Source: Kluyvera sichuanensis (GTDB lineage: Bacteria > Pseudomonadota > Gammaproteobacteria > Enterobacterales > Enterobacteriaceae). From it: DNA of 64,000 nucleotides. A model generated the notes under the pieces. That model was not told the DNA's origin. It did no database searches and saw only the letters and a program-made list of their open reading frames with translations. This document shows positions 1 through 7,776 of this stretch, one piece after another. The stretch is taken from NCBI RefSeq assembly GCF_014218705.1, contig NZ_JABBJF010000015.1, forward strand, positions 40,620 through 104,619, written 5' to 3'. The first letter of the stretch is position 1. Every line of letters starts with the position of its first letter. A program made the translations under genes and the position numbers.

Positions 1-618
1 ATAACCCCGGTGGTGAGGGCTAGGCAGTCTTCTGTGGATTATCGGCAAGGGTTGGAAGATATCGAAAAACGTTCAATATCGGTGCAAGACCACCTACGGA
101 AGGATATTGTCGCTATCGGTGAAAAGGTTTATTCCTTAAAAGATAACGCTTTTTTTGGCAGTGCAGATATCACCAGTAAAATTCTGGAGCAGCAAAAAAT
201 TCTCGATGAACGGATTGTTGAATGGGATTTAACGATGAAAGTGCGTGGGCAGGCCTTACATCTGCTAAGCCATATTGGAGTGGAGAGCATGTTGGTGCAG
301 CGCCGACATCAGTCGATAGATGATCATTATGCTGACTTCAATCGCGCGATCGAGCGAGTGGAACAGCAGATGCATCAGCGAATTGATGGTATCAGCGCCA
401 TTACAGAACAGACTAATACGACACTGGCGAATAAAGTCTTACTACGTAAATGGGCAAACAGTCATCTTAAACAGCATATAGCTTCGATTGAAGTTGCGCA
501 TAAGGCTATTGGGAAGATCCAGAAAAATATGCTGGATACTCCCTCATCGCCAACCCGGATGCTGGTAGAAATGCGCAATGGAGAAGTGGTGAAGTGCTTT
601 TCTCTGCCGGATTGTTAA
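1..618 (+). CDS. Hypothetical protein, 5' end outside window
   Basis: The reading frame is open to the first base of the window, so this is probably the C-terminal part of a longer gene. A GTG at position 10 could be a start but nothing favours it. The visible 200 or so residues are charged and look largely helical (many E, K, Q and R with heptad-like spacing), with no signal peptide, membrane segment or recognisable catalytic motif. The stop is 18 bp before the PD-(D/E)XK nuclease gene on the same strand, so the two are probably co-transcribed. I do not recognise the family. A structural or sensor partner for the nuclease is only a guess. Confidence 0.55.
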   Translation: MTPVVRARQSSVDYRQGLEDIEKRSISVQDHLRKDIVAIGEKVYSLKDNAFFGSADITSKILEQQKILDERIVEWDLTMKVRGQALHLLSHIGVESMLVQRRHQSIDDHYADFNRAIERVEQQMHQRIDGISAITEQTNTTLANKVLLRKWANSHLKQHIASIEVAHKAIGKIQKNMLDTPSSPTRMLVEMRNGEVVKCFSLPDC

Positions 619-636
619 TTTTTTGTCTTTTTATAA

Positions 637-1416
637 ATGGGATATTTGATGGAACAGAGTCATTATTCGCTGGTTGAATGGCTACCGATATTTTTTCAGC
701 AATGGCCTGATAGTCAGTTAGTGCCTGGAGATGAGTCAGATAAGACAAATATTGATTCAATGAAGTTGGCAGAGTTTTTTAATCAACTTTCTTTATCACT
801 AAAGACAGTTCAACATCGAGCTCTTTTTTTTGATCCCTGGGAGGTTGCGGAATTGGGTCGTAAAGAAGTACGTAATACTTCTGTACTTGCATGGATTCTT
901 GACCCAGAGGGGACTCATGGATTTGGTAGAGTGCCTCTAAAAACATTACTTGAATTAATTTGTCAGACAAAAACTGATATACCTGAAGATTATACTCAAT
1001 ATTGTCGGGTATTGGTTGAAACGAATCCTCTTGGGGATAATACAAATCGTGTCGATATTGAAATTGATGCAGATAATTTTTTTCTTCTTATTGAAGTTAA
1101 AATTGATGCCAAAGAGCAACAGGGGCAAATTGAGCGATACTGCACTGATGCAAAAATACGTGCCAAACTGGGGCCCAAATCTCGTCCGTGGGCTGTTATC
1201 TTTTTAACTCCCCATGGAGGCAGACCTCTAACCATGGGGGCTTCGTTTAAACCAGAAGATGTCCCATGTATCTCATGGCAGCAGCTTGCAGCCGCTCTTG
1301 CTTTCTCTTTACAAGAGCATTATCAGGCTCTTGTGGCCGGAGGCCAATCTTCAACCTCACATCAAAGTGCTGCACACGCTGCATTTTGTTTTCTTAAGCG
1401 TATTAGTACTTTCTAA
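637..1416 (+). CDS. PD-(D/E)XK nuclease superfamily protein
   Basis: A protein of about 259 residues whose centre carries the PD-(D/E)XK core: an aspartate in NRVDIEI, then a hydrophobic strand ending in IEVKIDAKEQ, then QGQIERY, as in the PDDEXK_4-type proteins often found in phages and defence islands. The fold suggests metal-dependent DNA cleavage; the target is unknown. No separate DNA-recognition domain is evident. An ATG at 649 has a GGGA just upstream and may be the true start. The gene lies between two unrecognised genes on the same strand, with gaps of 18 and 15 bp, which suggests a three-gene operon. The fold call is fairly sure, the function is not. Confidence 0.7.
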   Translation: MGYLMEQSHYSLVEWLPIFFQQWPDSQLVPGDESDKTNIDSMKLAEFFNQLSLSLKTVQHRALFFDPWEVAELGRKEVRNTSVLAWILDPEGTHGFGRVPLKTLLELICQTKTDIPEDYTQYCRVLVETNPLGDNTNRVDIEIDADNFFLLIEVKIDAKEQQGQIERYCTDAKIRAKLGPKSRPWAVIFLTPHGGRPLTMGASFKPEDVPCISWQQLAAALAFSLQEHYQALVAGGQSSTSHQSAAHAAFCFLKRISTF

Positions 1417-1431
1417 TGAAAGGGAATTGTC

Positions 1432-2073
1432 ATGAGTCAACATAGTGATCCTGAACGTCAGGCGGGTACATTGATTCTTTCACAACTAAAAATGTTTAAT
1501 GAAGCTGTTGTTTACTTCGAACAACATTTAAGCCCTGCTTTCTTTAAGAGTATGGACCGTTGCATTGATCGGTTTGTGAAAGATAATAACTGGGTTGGAA
1601 AAATAAACTATGAACAGAAGGGATATTTTTGGTTAGCGCACCCGGATTGGGTGATTGAGGGTGATAACTGTAAATGCTGGTTTGCAGATTGTGTAACGGT
1701 AAGTGAAGGTAATGATTTTTTATTAGCTATTCTCACTGGAACGGGAACAGAGAAAGGGAAATTTGGTTTTGAGCTAAAAATAAATCATGGATACTTTGGT
1801 AATGCTAAAAATATTGCCAGTCATGTGAGTAATGCACCGGAATTTTACCGCTCAAAACTTAGGGGGCTAGGATTTGTTGAACAAGATAAAGGTGGCTATT
1901 TTTATCCTGTCACGATAGATCAAACTCTACTTAAGGCGTGTTGGCTCGAAAATGGGAATTTCCCCGTAGAACATGAACTGTTCTCTCCACTAAGAATGGC
2001 GCTTAAGGCAGTGTTACAATCTACAAAAATTATCAACGCTATTTTTATTCCTGAGGTTTCCAATACGAATTAG
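1432..2073 (+). CDS. Hypothetical protein, nuclease-linked
   Basis: This 213-residue soluble protein starts at an ATG preceded by AAGGG at good spacing, 15 bp after the PD-(D/E)XK nuclease gene. I do not recognise the family. It has two cysteines in a CKCWFADC stretch and an aromatic-rich centre, with no signal peptide or membrane helix. The tight spacing implies co-expression with the nuclease, so it may be a partner or immunity subunit, but nothing in the sequence proves that. After its stop there is no clear terminator, only about 300 bp of AT-rich DNA before yeaR. Confidence 0.6.
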   Translation: MSQHSDPERQAGTLILSQLKMFNEAVVYFEQHLSPAFFKSMDRCIDRFVKDNNWVGKINYEQKGYFWLAHPDWVIEGDNCKCWFADCVTVSEGNDFLLAILTGTGTEKGKFGFELKINHGYFGNAKNIASHVSNAPEFYRSKLRGLGFVEQDKGGYFYPVTIDQTLLKACWLENGNFPVEHELFSPLRMALKAVLQSTKIINAIFIPEVSNTN

Positions 2074-2315
2074 GTTGCTTCTACAATCGTTCTTAATGTT
2101 GTGGGATTTGTTCATAATAAGTTCCACAACAATAATCGTCGAGCTATTATTTAATATCATCTGATTGTTTATTGTCTATTTATTCCATGCAGTCATATTC
2201 CTCATGGAATTTATATCTTTGAGTTTTTACAAAATTAGCTAATCCTTATTGGGTAGAAAAGAGGTGTAGCACTACAAGATTAAAAAACAATACACGGAAT
2301 GATTAAAAGGGGTAT

Positions 2316-2334
2316 AAGATATGCAACATATTTT
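2316..2334. promoter_or_regulatory. Possible NsrR-type operator upstream of yeaR
   Basis: In the 306-bp gap between 2074 and 2379 the sequence AAGATATG-CAA-CATATTTT is an imperfect palindrome about 45 bp before yeaR. The E. coli yeaR-yoaG operon is known to be repressed by the nitric-oxide sensor NsrR and activated by NarL, and the half-sites resemble NsrR sites (AAGAT-type). I found no confident -35/-10 pair. The rest of the gap is AT-rich and shows no gene. Confidence 0.35.
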
Positions 2335-2379
2335 CCCATTCCAGACCGCGCCTGAACGCGTGGAAAGAGAGGCAGAATC

Positions 2380-2712
2380 ATGCAGCGAATCATCATCCCC
2401 ACCCATTACGTTCATACCCGTACCACGCCGTTGTGGACCAAAGAAACCGCGCCCGCATCCATCTGGAAGCGCCATCTTGATGCCGGTACGCGACAGGGCG
2501 TGTTCCCACGTCTGGCGGTAATGCAGGGGGCGATACGCTATTATGGTTATGCCGATGAGACCAGCCCGGAACCCGTTGAGACGATGACCATCGAAGCCGG
2601 GCAGTTTGGCGTTTTCCCGGCTGAGAAATGGCACCGTATTGAAGCATTAAGCGACGACACCGTATTTAACGTTGATTTCTATGTCGATCCTAAGATTTTG
2701 ATAGAAGGATGA
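2380..2712 (+). CDS. yeaR: YeaR-like DUF1971 protein
   Basis: This 110-residue protein matches the E. coli YeaR pattern along its length: HTRTTPLW near the N-terminus, RHLDAGTRQGVFPRL, YYGYADE, and the C-terminal GQFGVFPAEKWH segment. The family (DUF1971, related to the small domain of some TehB proteins) is a cupin-like fold. Its reaction is unknown, but expression responds to nitrate and nitric oxide in E. coli. It is followed after 10 bp by the yoaG-like gene, as in E. coli, so the operon is conserved although its place next to ssrA is not. It was probably moved here with the accessory block. Confidence 0.85.
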   Translation: MQRIIIPTHYVHTRTTPLWTKETAPASIWKRHLDAGTRQGVFPRLAVMQGAIRYYGYADETSPEPVETMTIEAGQFGVFPAEKWHRIEALSDDTVFNVDFYVDPKILIEG

Positions 2713-2722
2713 AACTGAACTG

Positions 2723-3061
2723 ATGAACAGTGAAAATAAAGGGTATTCCTTAGCGGTTATTAATGGCAATAACAAAGAGAAACAGGAAAAAGTCTATCTG
2801 AAACCGATGGCGCTTTATGTTCCTGATATTGCCGTACAGGCCGTCGCCGAGCTTATTTCTCTGCTCTCTTCTGATAATGCGCAGGGTAAAGGTTTCTTGC
2901 TCACCGTCACCAATAATAATAACGGTGTGTCGGTGGATAAAGAGTTTGCCCAGCTGAGCGAGCTGCAGGACCCGACCGTTGCCGCTGATGCGGTGAAAGA
3001 TCTGGTGAACATCGTTCGCGGGTATGAGTCGGATGAAGAGACTAACGTCTGCGGCTGGTAG
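2723..3061 (+). CDS. yoaG: YoaG-like protein with duplicated DUF1869 domain
   Basis: The C-terminal half (VTNNNNGVSVD, then VKDLVNIVRGYESDEE, ending NVCGW) matches E. coli YoaG, a 60-residue dimeric protein. Here the protein has 112 residues, and the N-terminal half (YSLAVINGNN, then VYLKPMALYVPD and VQAVAELISLL) has the same strand-strand-helix layout. It therefore looks like a tandem duplication that puts both subunits of the YoaG dimer in one chain. The gene sits 10 bp after yeaR and shares its presumed nitrate/NO control. The function is unknown. Confidence 0.8.
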   Translation: MNSENKGYSLAVINGNNKEKQEKVYLKPMALYVPDIAVQAVAELISLLSSDNAQGKGFLLTVTNNNNGVSVDKEFAQLSELQDPTVAADAVKDLVNIVRGYESDEETNVCGW

Positions 3062-3272
3062 TACAGCCGTTCCTTTCTGAGCTTTGCTTTACAGTTAGCA
3101 GGTATCCTTGAGAGGTTGTCGGGGTTATCTGCAGCTGTCCTTTCTTAAGCACTTTCTGAACCCACACTATTTACCCCCTATTGTTTGGAGCTAACCTTAC
3201 AAATGATTAGGCAACATTTTTCGTTGTCGATATCCTAAACCGCAAATTAGAAAATACGACTTTAACGAGGTT

Positions 3273-3809
3273 ATGGGGCGTCATTTATATTCTGGGATAG
3301 TAATTGGTTTGGCATTTCTGGTAACGGCTTGTGCTCCGGGGCCCTTAGGCACAAAACGCTACGAGCCCTATACCGGGCAGGATGCGGCTGTTGTGTACAC
3401 CCAACTCAACGACCAACATCAAGGGCTGGTTTATTTTCAGCGTTTTGCCAAAGAAGGTGATTGCTATAAAGATCAGGAACTTATTTATATCAGCAATAAC
3501 CTTATGGCCGGCAAAGTTCACCGTTTTTACGAAAGCCGACTTCGCCCGGAACAGTACTGGACTCTCTATGTGATGGATAACTCAAGCGGCCGTCAGATTG
3601 TCACGCAAACCGCGTTTATTCCTGAGGCTGGAAAGCATTATGTTGCCATCCCTTACCAGGGCGTAGTGGAAGTGCCGCTGGATCTGAAACTATCGGGTAG
3701 CGACAACCTAGATAAAATTTATGAGCAATATAAAGATAAACCGGCTAAGCACTGGAATGTGCGTAGTGGGGTGTGTAAGTTCTGGTTTGCGAAATTGATG
3801 GGGTCGTAA
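3273..3809 (+). CDS. Putative lipoprotein
   Basis: A 178-residue protein with a typical lipoprotein signal: a short basic start (MGRHLY), a hydrophobic stretch, and the lipobox LVTAC, so the mature N-terminal cysteine is residue 20. The residue after it is Ala rather than Asp, which favours sorting to the outer membrane. The mature part looks beta-rich and has two further cysteines, which could pair in the periplasm. An AACGAGG ribosome-binding site precedes the ATG. I do not recognise the family. It is the last gene before the satellite repeats and is transcribed toward them. Confidence 0.65.
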   Translation: MGRHLYSGIVIGLAFLVTACAPGPLGTKRYEPYTGQDAAVVYTQLNDQHQGLVYFQRFAKEGDCYKDQELIYISNNLMAGKVHRFYESRLRPEQYWTLYVMDNSSGRQIVTQTAFIPEAGKHYVAIPYQGVVEVPLDLKLSGSDNLDKIYEQYKDKPAKHWNVRSGVCKFWFAKLMGS

Positions 3810-3818
3810 ATGTCTACT

Positions 3819-3880
3819 TGTTGAGGACAAGACATCTGGTGATGCAAGGCTTTGGCCCTCATCTGGGTGAGTCCTCAACA
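3819..3880. repeat. Inverted repeat just after the lipoprotein gene
   Basis: TGTTGAGGAC at 3819-3828 is exactly matched by its reverse complement at 3871-3880, with 42 bp between. The intervening DNA contains two similar CATCTGG segments. No T-run follows, so it is not an ordinary terminator. It may be a structured RNA end or a relic of an older insertion boundary. Confidence 0.4.
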
Positions 3881-3986
3881 CCTTACCTCTAGCGGGTGGC
3901 AATGCTCGCTGCTGCGCGAACTTCTGCTTATGAGTTACCGGCTAATGTGCCTGTAAACTTCAGGCTTCTTGAGTTAAATTGCAGAT

Positions 3987-4075
3987 ACAAAAAAGCCCGC
4001 CAGGCTTACGCCATGCGGGCTTTCAGGACTTCATCTCAGGCTCTGGTTATCATTGACAAAGGATTTTGGTGGGCT
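3987..4075. repeat. Left 89-bp satellite repeat (att A plus terminator)
   Basis: This block matches 9092-9180 with six mismatches and no gaps. It holds a terminator stem (AGCCCGC paired with GCGGGCT, flanked by A- and T-runs) and ends in TTTTGGTGGGCT, which resembles the start of the ssrA-end att core TTTGGTGGAGCTGGCGG. At 4073 the match to the att core stops and sequence of the delta gene begins, so this junction keeps only half an att core. On its other side no integrase arm sites are seen. Confidence 0.65.
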
Positions 4076-4703
4076 ATCTCCAGTGCGTCAATGTCTTTTG
4101 CTCCGCCACATTTCGCACCATCGAGTCTATCGACGAGGTGATACGAGCACCACTGGAGCAGGCCTTTGAAATCTGTCAGAAGAATAAATCGGACTGGATG
4201 AGCAGCAATTCAGCACTGGCACGGGCTGAAATGGCGCTGAAAGAACATGAGCTCATCAGTTCCCGTTATGAGCCTGACGCTGTACAGGCGCTGCGTGATG
4301 ATATTGACCTGAAAAAATGGGCAGTAAACCAGTCTGCCGGTCGGTATATCCGGTCACATGAGGCCGTGCAGCGTGTCAGCATGCGTCGCCAGCTCCACGC
4401 CTTTATGCAGGTCAGTGGCGACACGCTGGCCGCAGCGCTGGCACCGGAATTAATGCACCTCAGAGAGCAGCCTGAAATCGTCAGAGAACGGGCTCTCGAC
4501 CGGGCGGCCGCCAGCGTTCGCGAAGCGCTCTGGCCAGCGGAAGAGATATTCATTATGCAGAGGATGACCGAGATATCCTGACGACCATCGGGTTCCGGCC
4601 TGACAGAGCGTTCAGAGGAGACAACCGGGCAAAATATACACCTGAACAGAGTCAGATTTTCATGTGCCGACAGGCCGCGCAGACCCGCAAAAAATCCGCA
4701 TAA
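4076..4703 (+). pseudogene. Delta-psu remnant (fused and frameshifted)
   Basis: The first part reads as the second half of the delta zinc-finger protein (LQCVNVFCSATFRTIESIDEVI) and is nearly identical to 15450-15530. At about 4144 it jumps in frame to the second codon region of psu (RAPLEQAFE), losing the rest of delta and the psu start. Psu sequence then continues to REAL, where a 10-bp deletion relative to the intact copy at 16028-16037 shifts the frame. An out-of-frame stop follows at 4579-4581, although nucleotide similarity runs to 4703. Both joins look like deletions in a once-normal P4 late operon. Confidence 0.85.
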
Positions 4704-4739
4704 AAAGCCCCGAAAATCCCCGTCTTTTTAAGAAAAATA

Positions 4740-4764
4740 GCCATGCATGCCTACGCTGCATGGC
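4740..4764. other. Hairpin between psu remnant and cos
   Basis: GCCATGCA and TGCATGGC form an 8-bp stem, the same as at 16249-16273 in the second satellite. It lies downstream of psu and upstream of cos in both copies, so it is probably the late-operon terminator or a cos-flanking element. Confidence 0.5.
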
Positions 4765-4866
4765 TTTGCATGCAAAATCCTGAATTTTCCACACCCTGCC
4801 GCGCCAGCACTGGCGTAGCCTGAACCCCTTCACGCACCTGCATTAAACCCCCCCACAAAGCGGGCA

Positions 4867-4892
4867 GGCGTGGCGGGGAGAGCATTGCGCGC
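4867..4892. other. cos: P2/P4-type cos site (outer satellite)
   Basis: The 19-bp segment at 4867-4885 (GGCGTGGCGGGG, then AGAGCAT), followed by TGCGCGC, closely resembles the 19-nt cohesive end of P2 and P4 (GGCGAGGCGGGGAAAGCAC as I recall it). An identical copy is at 16377-16402. It would be the terminase cleavage site for packaging by a P2-like helper. Its position, between psu and the cargo, is that of cos in P4. Confidence 0.75.
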
Positions 4893-4894
4893 GA

Positions 4895-6676
4895 CTATTT
4901 AAGTTCCCATAAATCTTCAAGATTAAGAGTGTCACTTTGTGGGGCTGTTTCTTCAGTTAATCGATCCATTTGAACGATTAATGGCGTATGGAACGCAGTT
5001 CCAGAAATTATACAGGCTCCTGGTGGGAGTGTTGGTATTAAAGATCTGGAGGCAGCATCAAGCGTGCTTAGCGTGTTTTTTAAAAGGAACAGATCATTCT
5101 CATTTACTAGCCTGTGGATGAAATAATTATGAAGTTGGGATATTATTGTTGGTGAAATATCATATGGCCTCTGGCTTGATATAGTGACGAAATATCCAAA
5201 TTTACGCCCTTCTTTTATTATTTCCTCAAAAAGTTCCAATCGATAATCTTTCCAGCTTTCAGATTCTCTGGATGATATTTCAGAAAGAATGTTGTGTGCT
5301 TCATCTATTATTAAATGAAAGCTTTCAATTTCATTATCAGTAGATTTGTGTTCTAAGAAAGAACATTTTGCAATCATCATTGGAATTGTTTTTTTTGTCG
5401 ATTGATTGCAATGTTTTAAAGAAATTATTGATATAGGTACTTGATCCTTATGGTGCTCAGTGATTTCTATAACTTTAGATAATGATGGGCCCGTTGCAGA
5501 AATTTTATTTATCAATGGTGAGATGTGTTCGTATTGAACATAATTTTTAGATACGGAGTTTATTAACTGTAAAGTAGAACGGATGAAAATTTCATCGAAC
5601 ACTGAATTGATGACGAAGGAGCTATTATAAGTTACAGGTAGATACGCTATAGCATCATCTGAATTATTTATCCAGCTATCTGGATGGTCATATTTATTAT
5701 TCCCTGTATGCCATGAGAATTTAGATAGTTCTTCGTTGGCTCGAAGTTGATCTTTATCGGTAAGATAAACTATTAATCCTTTAAGTAAGTTTAGCGTTTC
5801 TCTGTGTGGATTAGTTCCAAACATATTTTTTATTGTATGTTTTAGATATCCGTTAAGATCATTGTCAAATGAATTTTTGTTTTTAACTAAATGTGTGAGG
5901 AATGGTTTTTGAGTTTTCTCTGTTGCTGAAAATAACACGGATAAAAGTTCATCATCCCAAAACTCATTTTCTGAAAATACTAATTTATCCTTTATTTCTT
6001 TTGTGCTTAGCTCTACAGTCTTTGTTAGTACAGGGAATGATTTGGCTAAGGTGCTATACTCGCCATTGAAATCAATGAGATTTATTTTTGATTTTTTGGC
6101 GAAATTTGGTTTATCTTTAATGAGAGTGATTAATGAGTGATAAAGTTTAGCTAAAGTGTTAGATTTTCCACTACCCGTATTACCAAATATTCCGATGTGA
6201 GAGTTAAAAACACCGTTAACAGGGATGCTGATAGGTAATTCTTCAAGGATTGACTTTCCAATATTTATTAGAGGTGTATGTTTGTTTTTTCGGAAGTTAT
6301 AAATTTCAGCTATTTTTTCATCTGATATTAAGAAAAGCTGATCGTTAATCATAGGGAGGTATTTGATGCCGGAATAAAAATTCCCTTCAAAAAAATACCC
6401 TAGTATATTGAGTTCGATAAATCTTTCATATTTTTTTTGATCTAATTCATCGCTTCTTAAATTGAAGTTTTCAATAACTTCTTCACCAATAATTTTTCCA
6501 ACAATATCTTGATATCCTTTTCGGATTAGAACAAACTCATTAATTGCTATTCCCCTGAGGATTTTTCCATGATGGAAATAGGTTGACTGATAGAGAGTGT
6601 TGTTTACTTTTGCTACAACAGCCGTCCCCTTTACTTGTGTAACAAAGCCAACATTTAGTTCGTCCATGAGATCCAT
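4895..6676 (-). CDS. herA: HerA-like ATPase of a SIR2-HerA defence pair
   Basis: A 593-residue HerA/FtsK-type hexameric ATPase. An N-terminal beta-barrel-like region (residues 1 to about 65) precedes a P-loop GNTGSGKSN near 166-174. A Walker B strand LIIDEAH follows, then ISSQRP and QLHNYFIHRL, which fit the HerA sensor and arginine-finger region. Its start lies inside the end of the SIR2 gene (a 22-nt overlap, or 13 nt if the second ATG is used), so the two are translationally coupled. In known SIR2-HerA systems the pair forms a large complex that depletes NAD+ or degrades nucleic acid on phage infection. The AT-rich composition contrasts with the P4 core and marks it as acquired cargo. Confidence 0.85.
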   Translation of the reverse strand: MDLMDELNVGFVTQVKGTAVVAKVNNTLYQSTYFHHGKILRGIAINEFVLIRKGYQDIVGKIIGEEVIENFNLRSDELDQKKYERFIELNILGYFFEGNFYSGIKYLPMINDQLFLISDEKIAEIYNFRKNKHTPLINIGKSILEELPISIPVNGVFNSHIGIFGNTGSGKSNTLAKLYHSLITLIKDKPNFAKKSKINLIDFNGEYSTLAKSFPVLTKTVELSTKEIKDKLVFSENEFWDDELLSVLFSATEKTQKPFLTHLVKNKNSFDNDLNGYLKHTIKNMFGTNPHRETLNLLKGLIVYLTDKDQLRANEELSKFSWHTGNNKYDHPDSWINNSDDAIAYLPVTYNSSFVINSVFDEIFIRSTLQLINSVSKNYVQYEHISPLINKISATGPSLSKVIEITEHHKDQVPISIISLKHCNQSTKKTIPMMIAKCSFLEHKSTDNEIESFHLIIDEAHNILSEISSRESESWKDYRLELFEEIIKEGRKFGYFVTISSQRPYDISPTIISQLHNYFIHRLVNENDLFLLKNTLSTLDAASRSLIPTLPPGACIISGTAFHTPLIVQMDRLTEETAPQSDTLNLEDLWELK

Positions 6677-7776
6677 TCTCCACTTTCAGATGTGAAAATT
6701 TTATCAATAAAAGTTTCAAATGAGAGTTTGTGCTCATCATTTTTTGGGTAGATGTAAGTTATTCTTGAATCATTAATTGTTTCGTTAATCAGGGCCCTGC
6801 TGTCTTTATTATAGCAAAAAACAAAAACTTTTAATGTTGGGTTGCTAAGTGAGCGCTTGATGATTTCTAATATATGTTCATCTTGAAATGAAAAGCCAAA
6901 GCATATTAAAACAGTTTGCGGTTTTTCAAGTTCATAGCTCAGTAATCTCAAACTTTGATAATAATGTTGTTGGAATAATGTTTCAGAGAATTTTTCTTTT
7001 GTTGGACTAACAATAGCTAATCGATTATATTTCTCTCTGAAATCAGACAGATAATCAATGTCATTTTGGTTAAGATTAAGAAACTCATTAAGATCGTCAT
7101 TTGTATCGTAAAGAACCTCAGCGAACTCTTGTATTTTTTTATCACATTCCAAAATAACTTTGTCAGGCGAGGTTGTGGAATATAATACATTAATCTTATG
7201 GTTTTTATCTTTATTCCATGAAACGGACCCGTGCATTTTTATAACATTGATTGTTGGTATCTCTTGCTTATATAAATCATGAGTACCTTGATGCCAATGA
7301 GATAGATGAAAATTACTAATATTTAGTGTCCTTTCTCTAAACCCCAATGCTCCATCGTTGAAATAAAAAATCTTCTTATTAAGAATGTTATCAGCAGAAG
7401 TTTCAAAAAAAAGATCATAATTTGTTGTAAATATGTTGCTTCTTTTTATTTGGTGAGAACCTTTCTTTTCAAGTAAAGAAACCAGTTCAAATAAAAACCT
7501 TTCATAATCAGATAATGTTTTAGAGTAAACTTTAGGTGTTGGTTTGGGTTGGATACAGAATGTTTTATGAATTATTGAATTGAAGTAAGAGCTTAATATG
7601 AAATTTTCTAAATTCGCATTGCCTTTTACATCTACATGAGTCAGTAGGCTTTCATATGTTACATCTTTTCTTAACCATAGGGTAGGGATGTATGCAGCTG
7701 ATGCTCCAGAACCAAACAAAAAGTTTATGTTTTTATCGTAAATATTCGAAGCTTTACAAGGAAATTCTCTGTCCAT
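6655..7776 (-). CDS. SIR2-domain NADase of a SIR2-HerA defence pair
   Basis: A 373-residue SIR2-family protein. Motifs in order are FLFGSGASA (residues about 19-27, nucleotide-binding loop), IFTTNYDLFF (about 114-123), the catalytic-histidine motif KMHGSVSW (about 177-184), and CFGFSFQDEHI near the C-terminus. This is the SIR2_2 pattern of bacterial anti-phage NADases rather than of deacetylases, since the zinc-binding cysteines are absent. Its ATG sits in TAATG at the integrase stop, and its end overlaps herA, so int, SIR2 and herA form one coupled unit. An abortive-infection role through NAD+ depletion is inferred from the family. Confidence 0.85.
   Translation of the reverse strand: MDREFPCKASNIYDKNINFLFGSGASAAYIPTLWLRKDVTYESLLTHVDVKGNANLENFILSSYFNSIIHKTFCIQPKPTPKVYSKTLSDYERFLFELVSLLEKKGSHQIKRSNIFTTNYDLFFETSADNILNKKIFYFNDGALGFRERTLNISNFHLSHWHQGTHDLYKQEIPTINVIKMHGSVSWNKDKNHKINVLYSTTSPDKVILECDKKIQEFAEVLYDTNDDLNEFLNLNQNDIDYLSDFREKYNRLAIVSPTKEKFSETLFQQHYYQSLRLLSYELEKPQTVLICFGFSFQDEHILEIIKRSLSNPTLKVFVFCYNKDSRALINETINDSRITYIYPKNDEHKLSFETFIDKIFTSESGEWISWTN

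Noticed and set aside
3896..4141. Open frame across the left att repeat
   Set aside because: It crosses the terminator stem and the att-delta junction and is made by the fusion of unrelated DNA.
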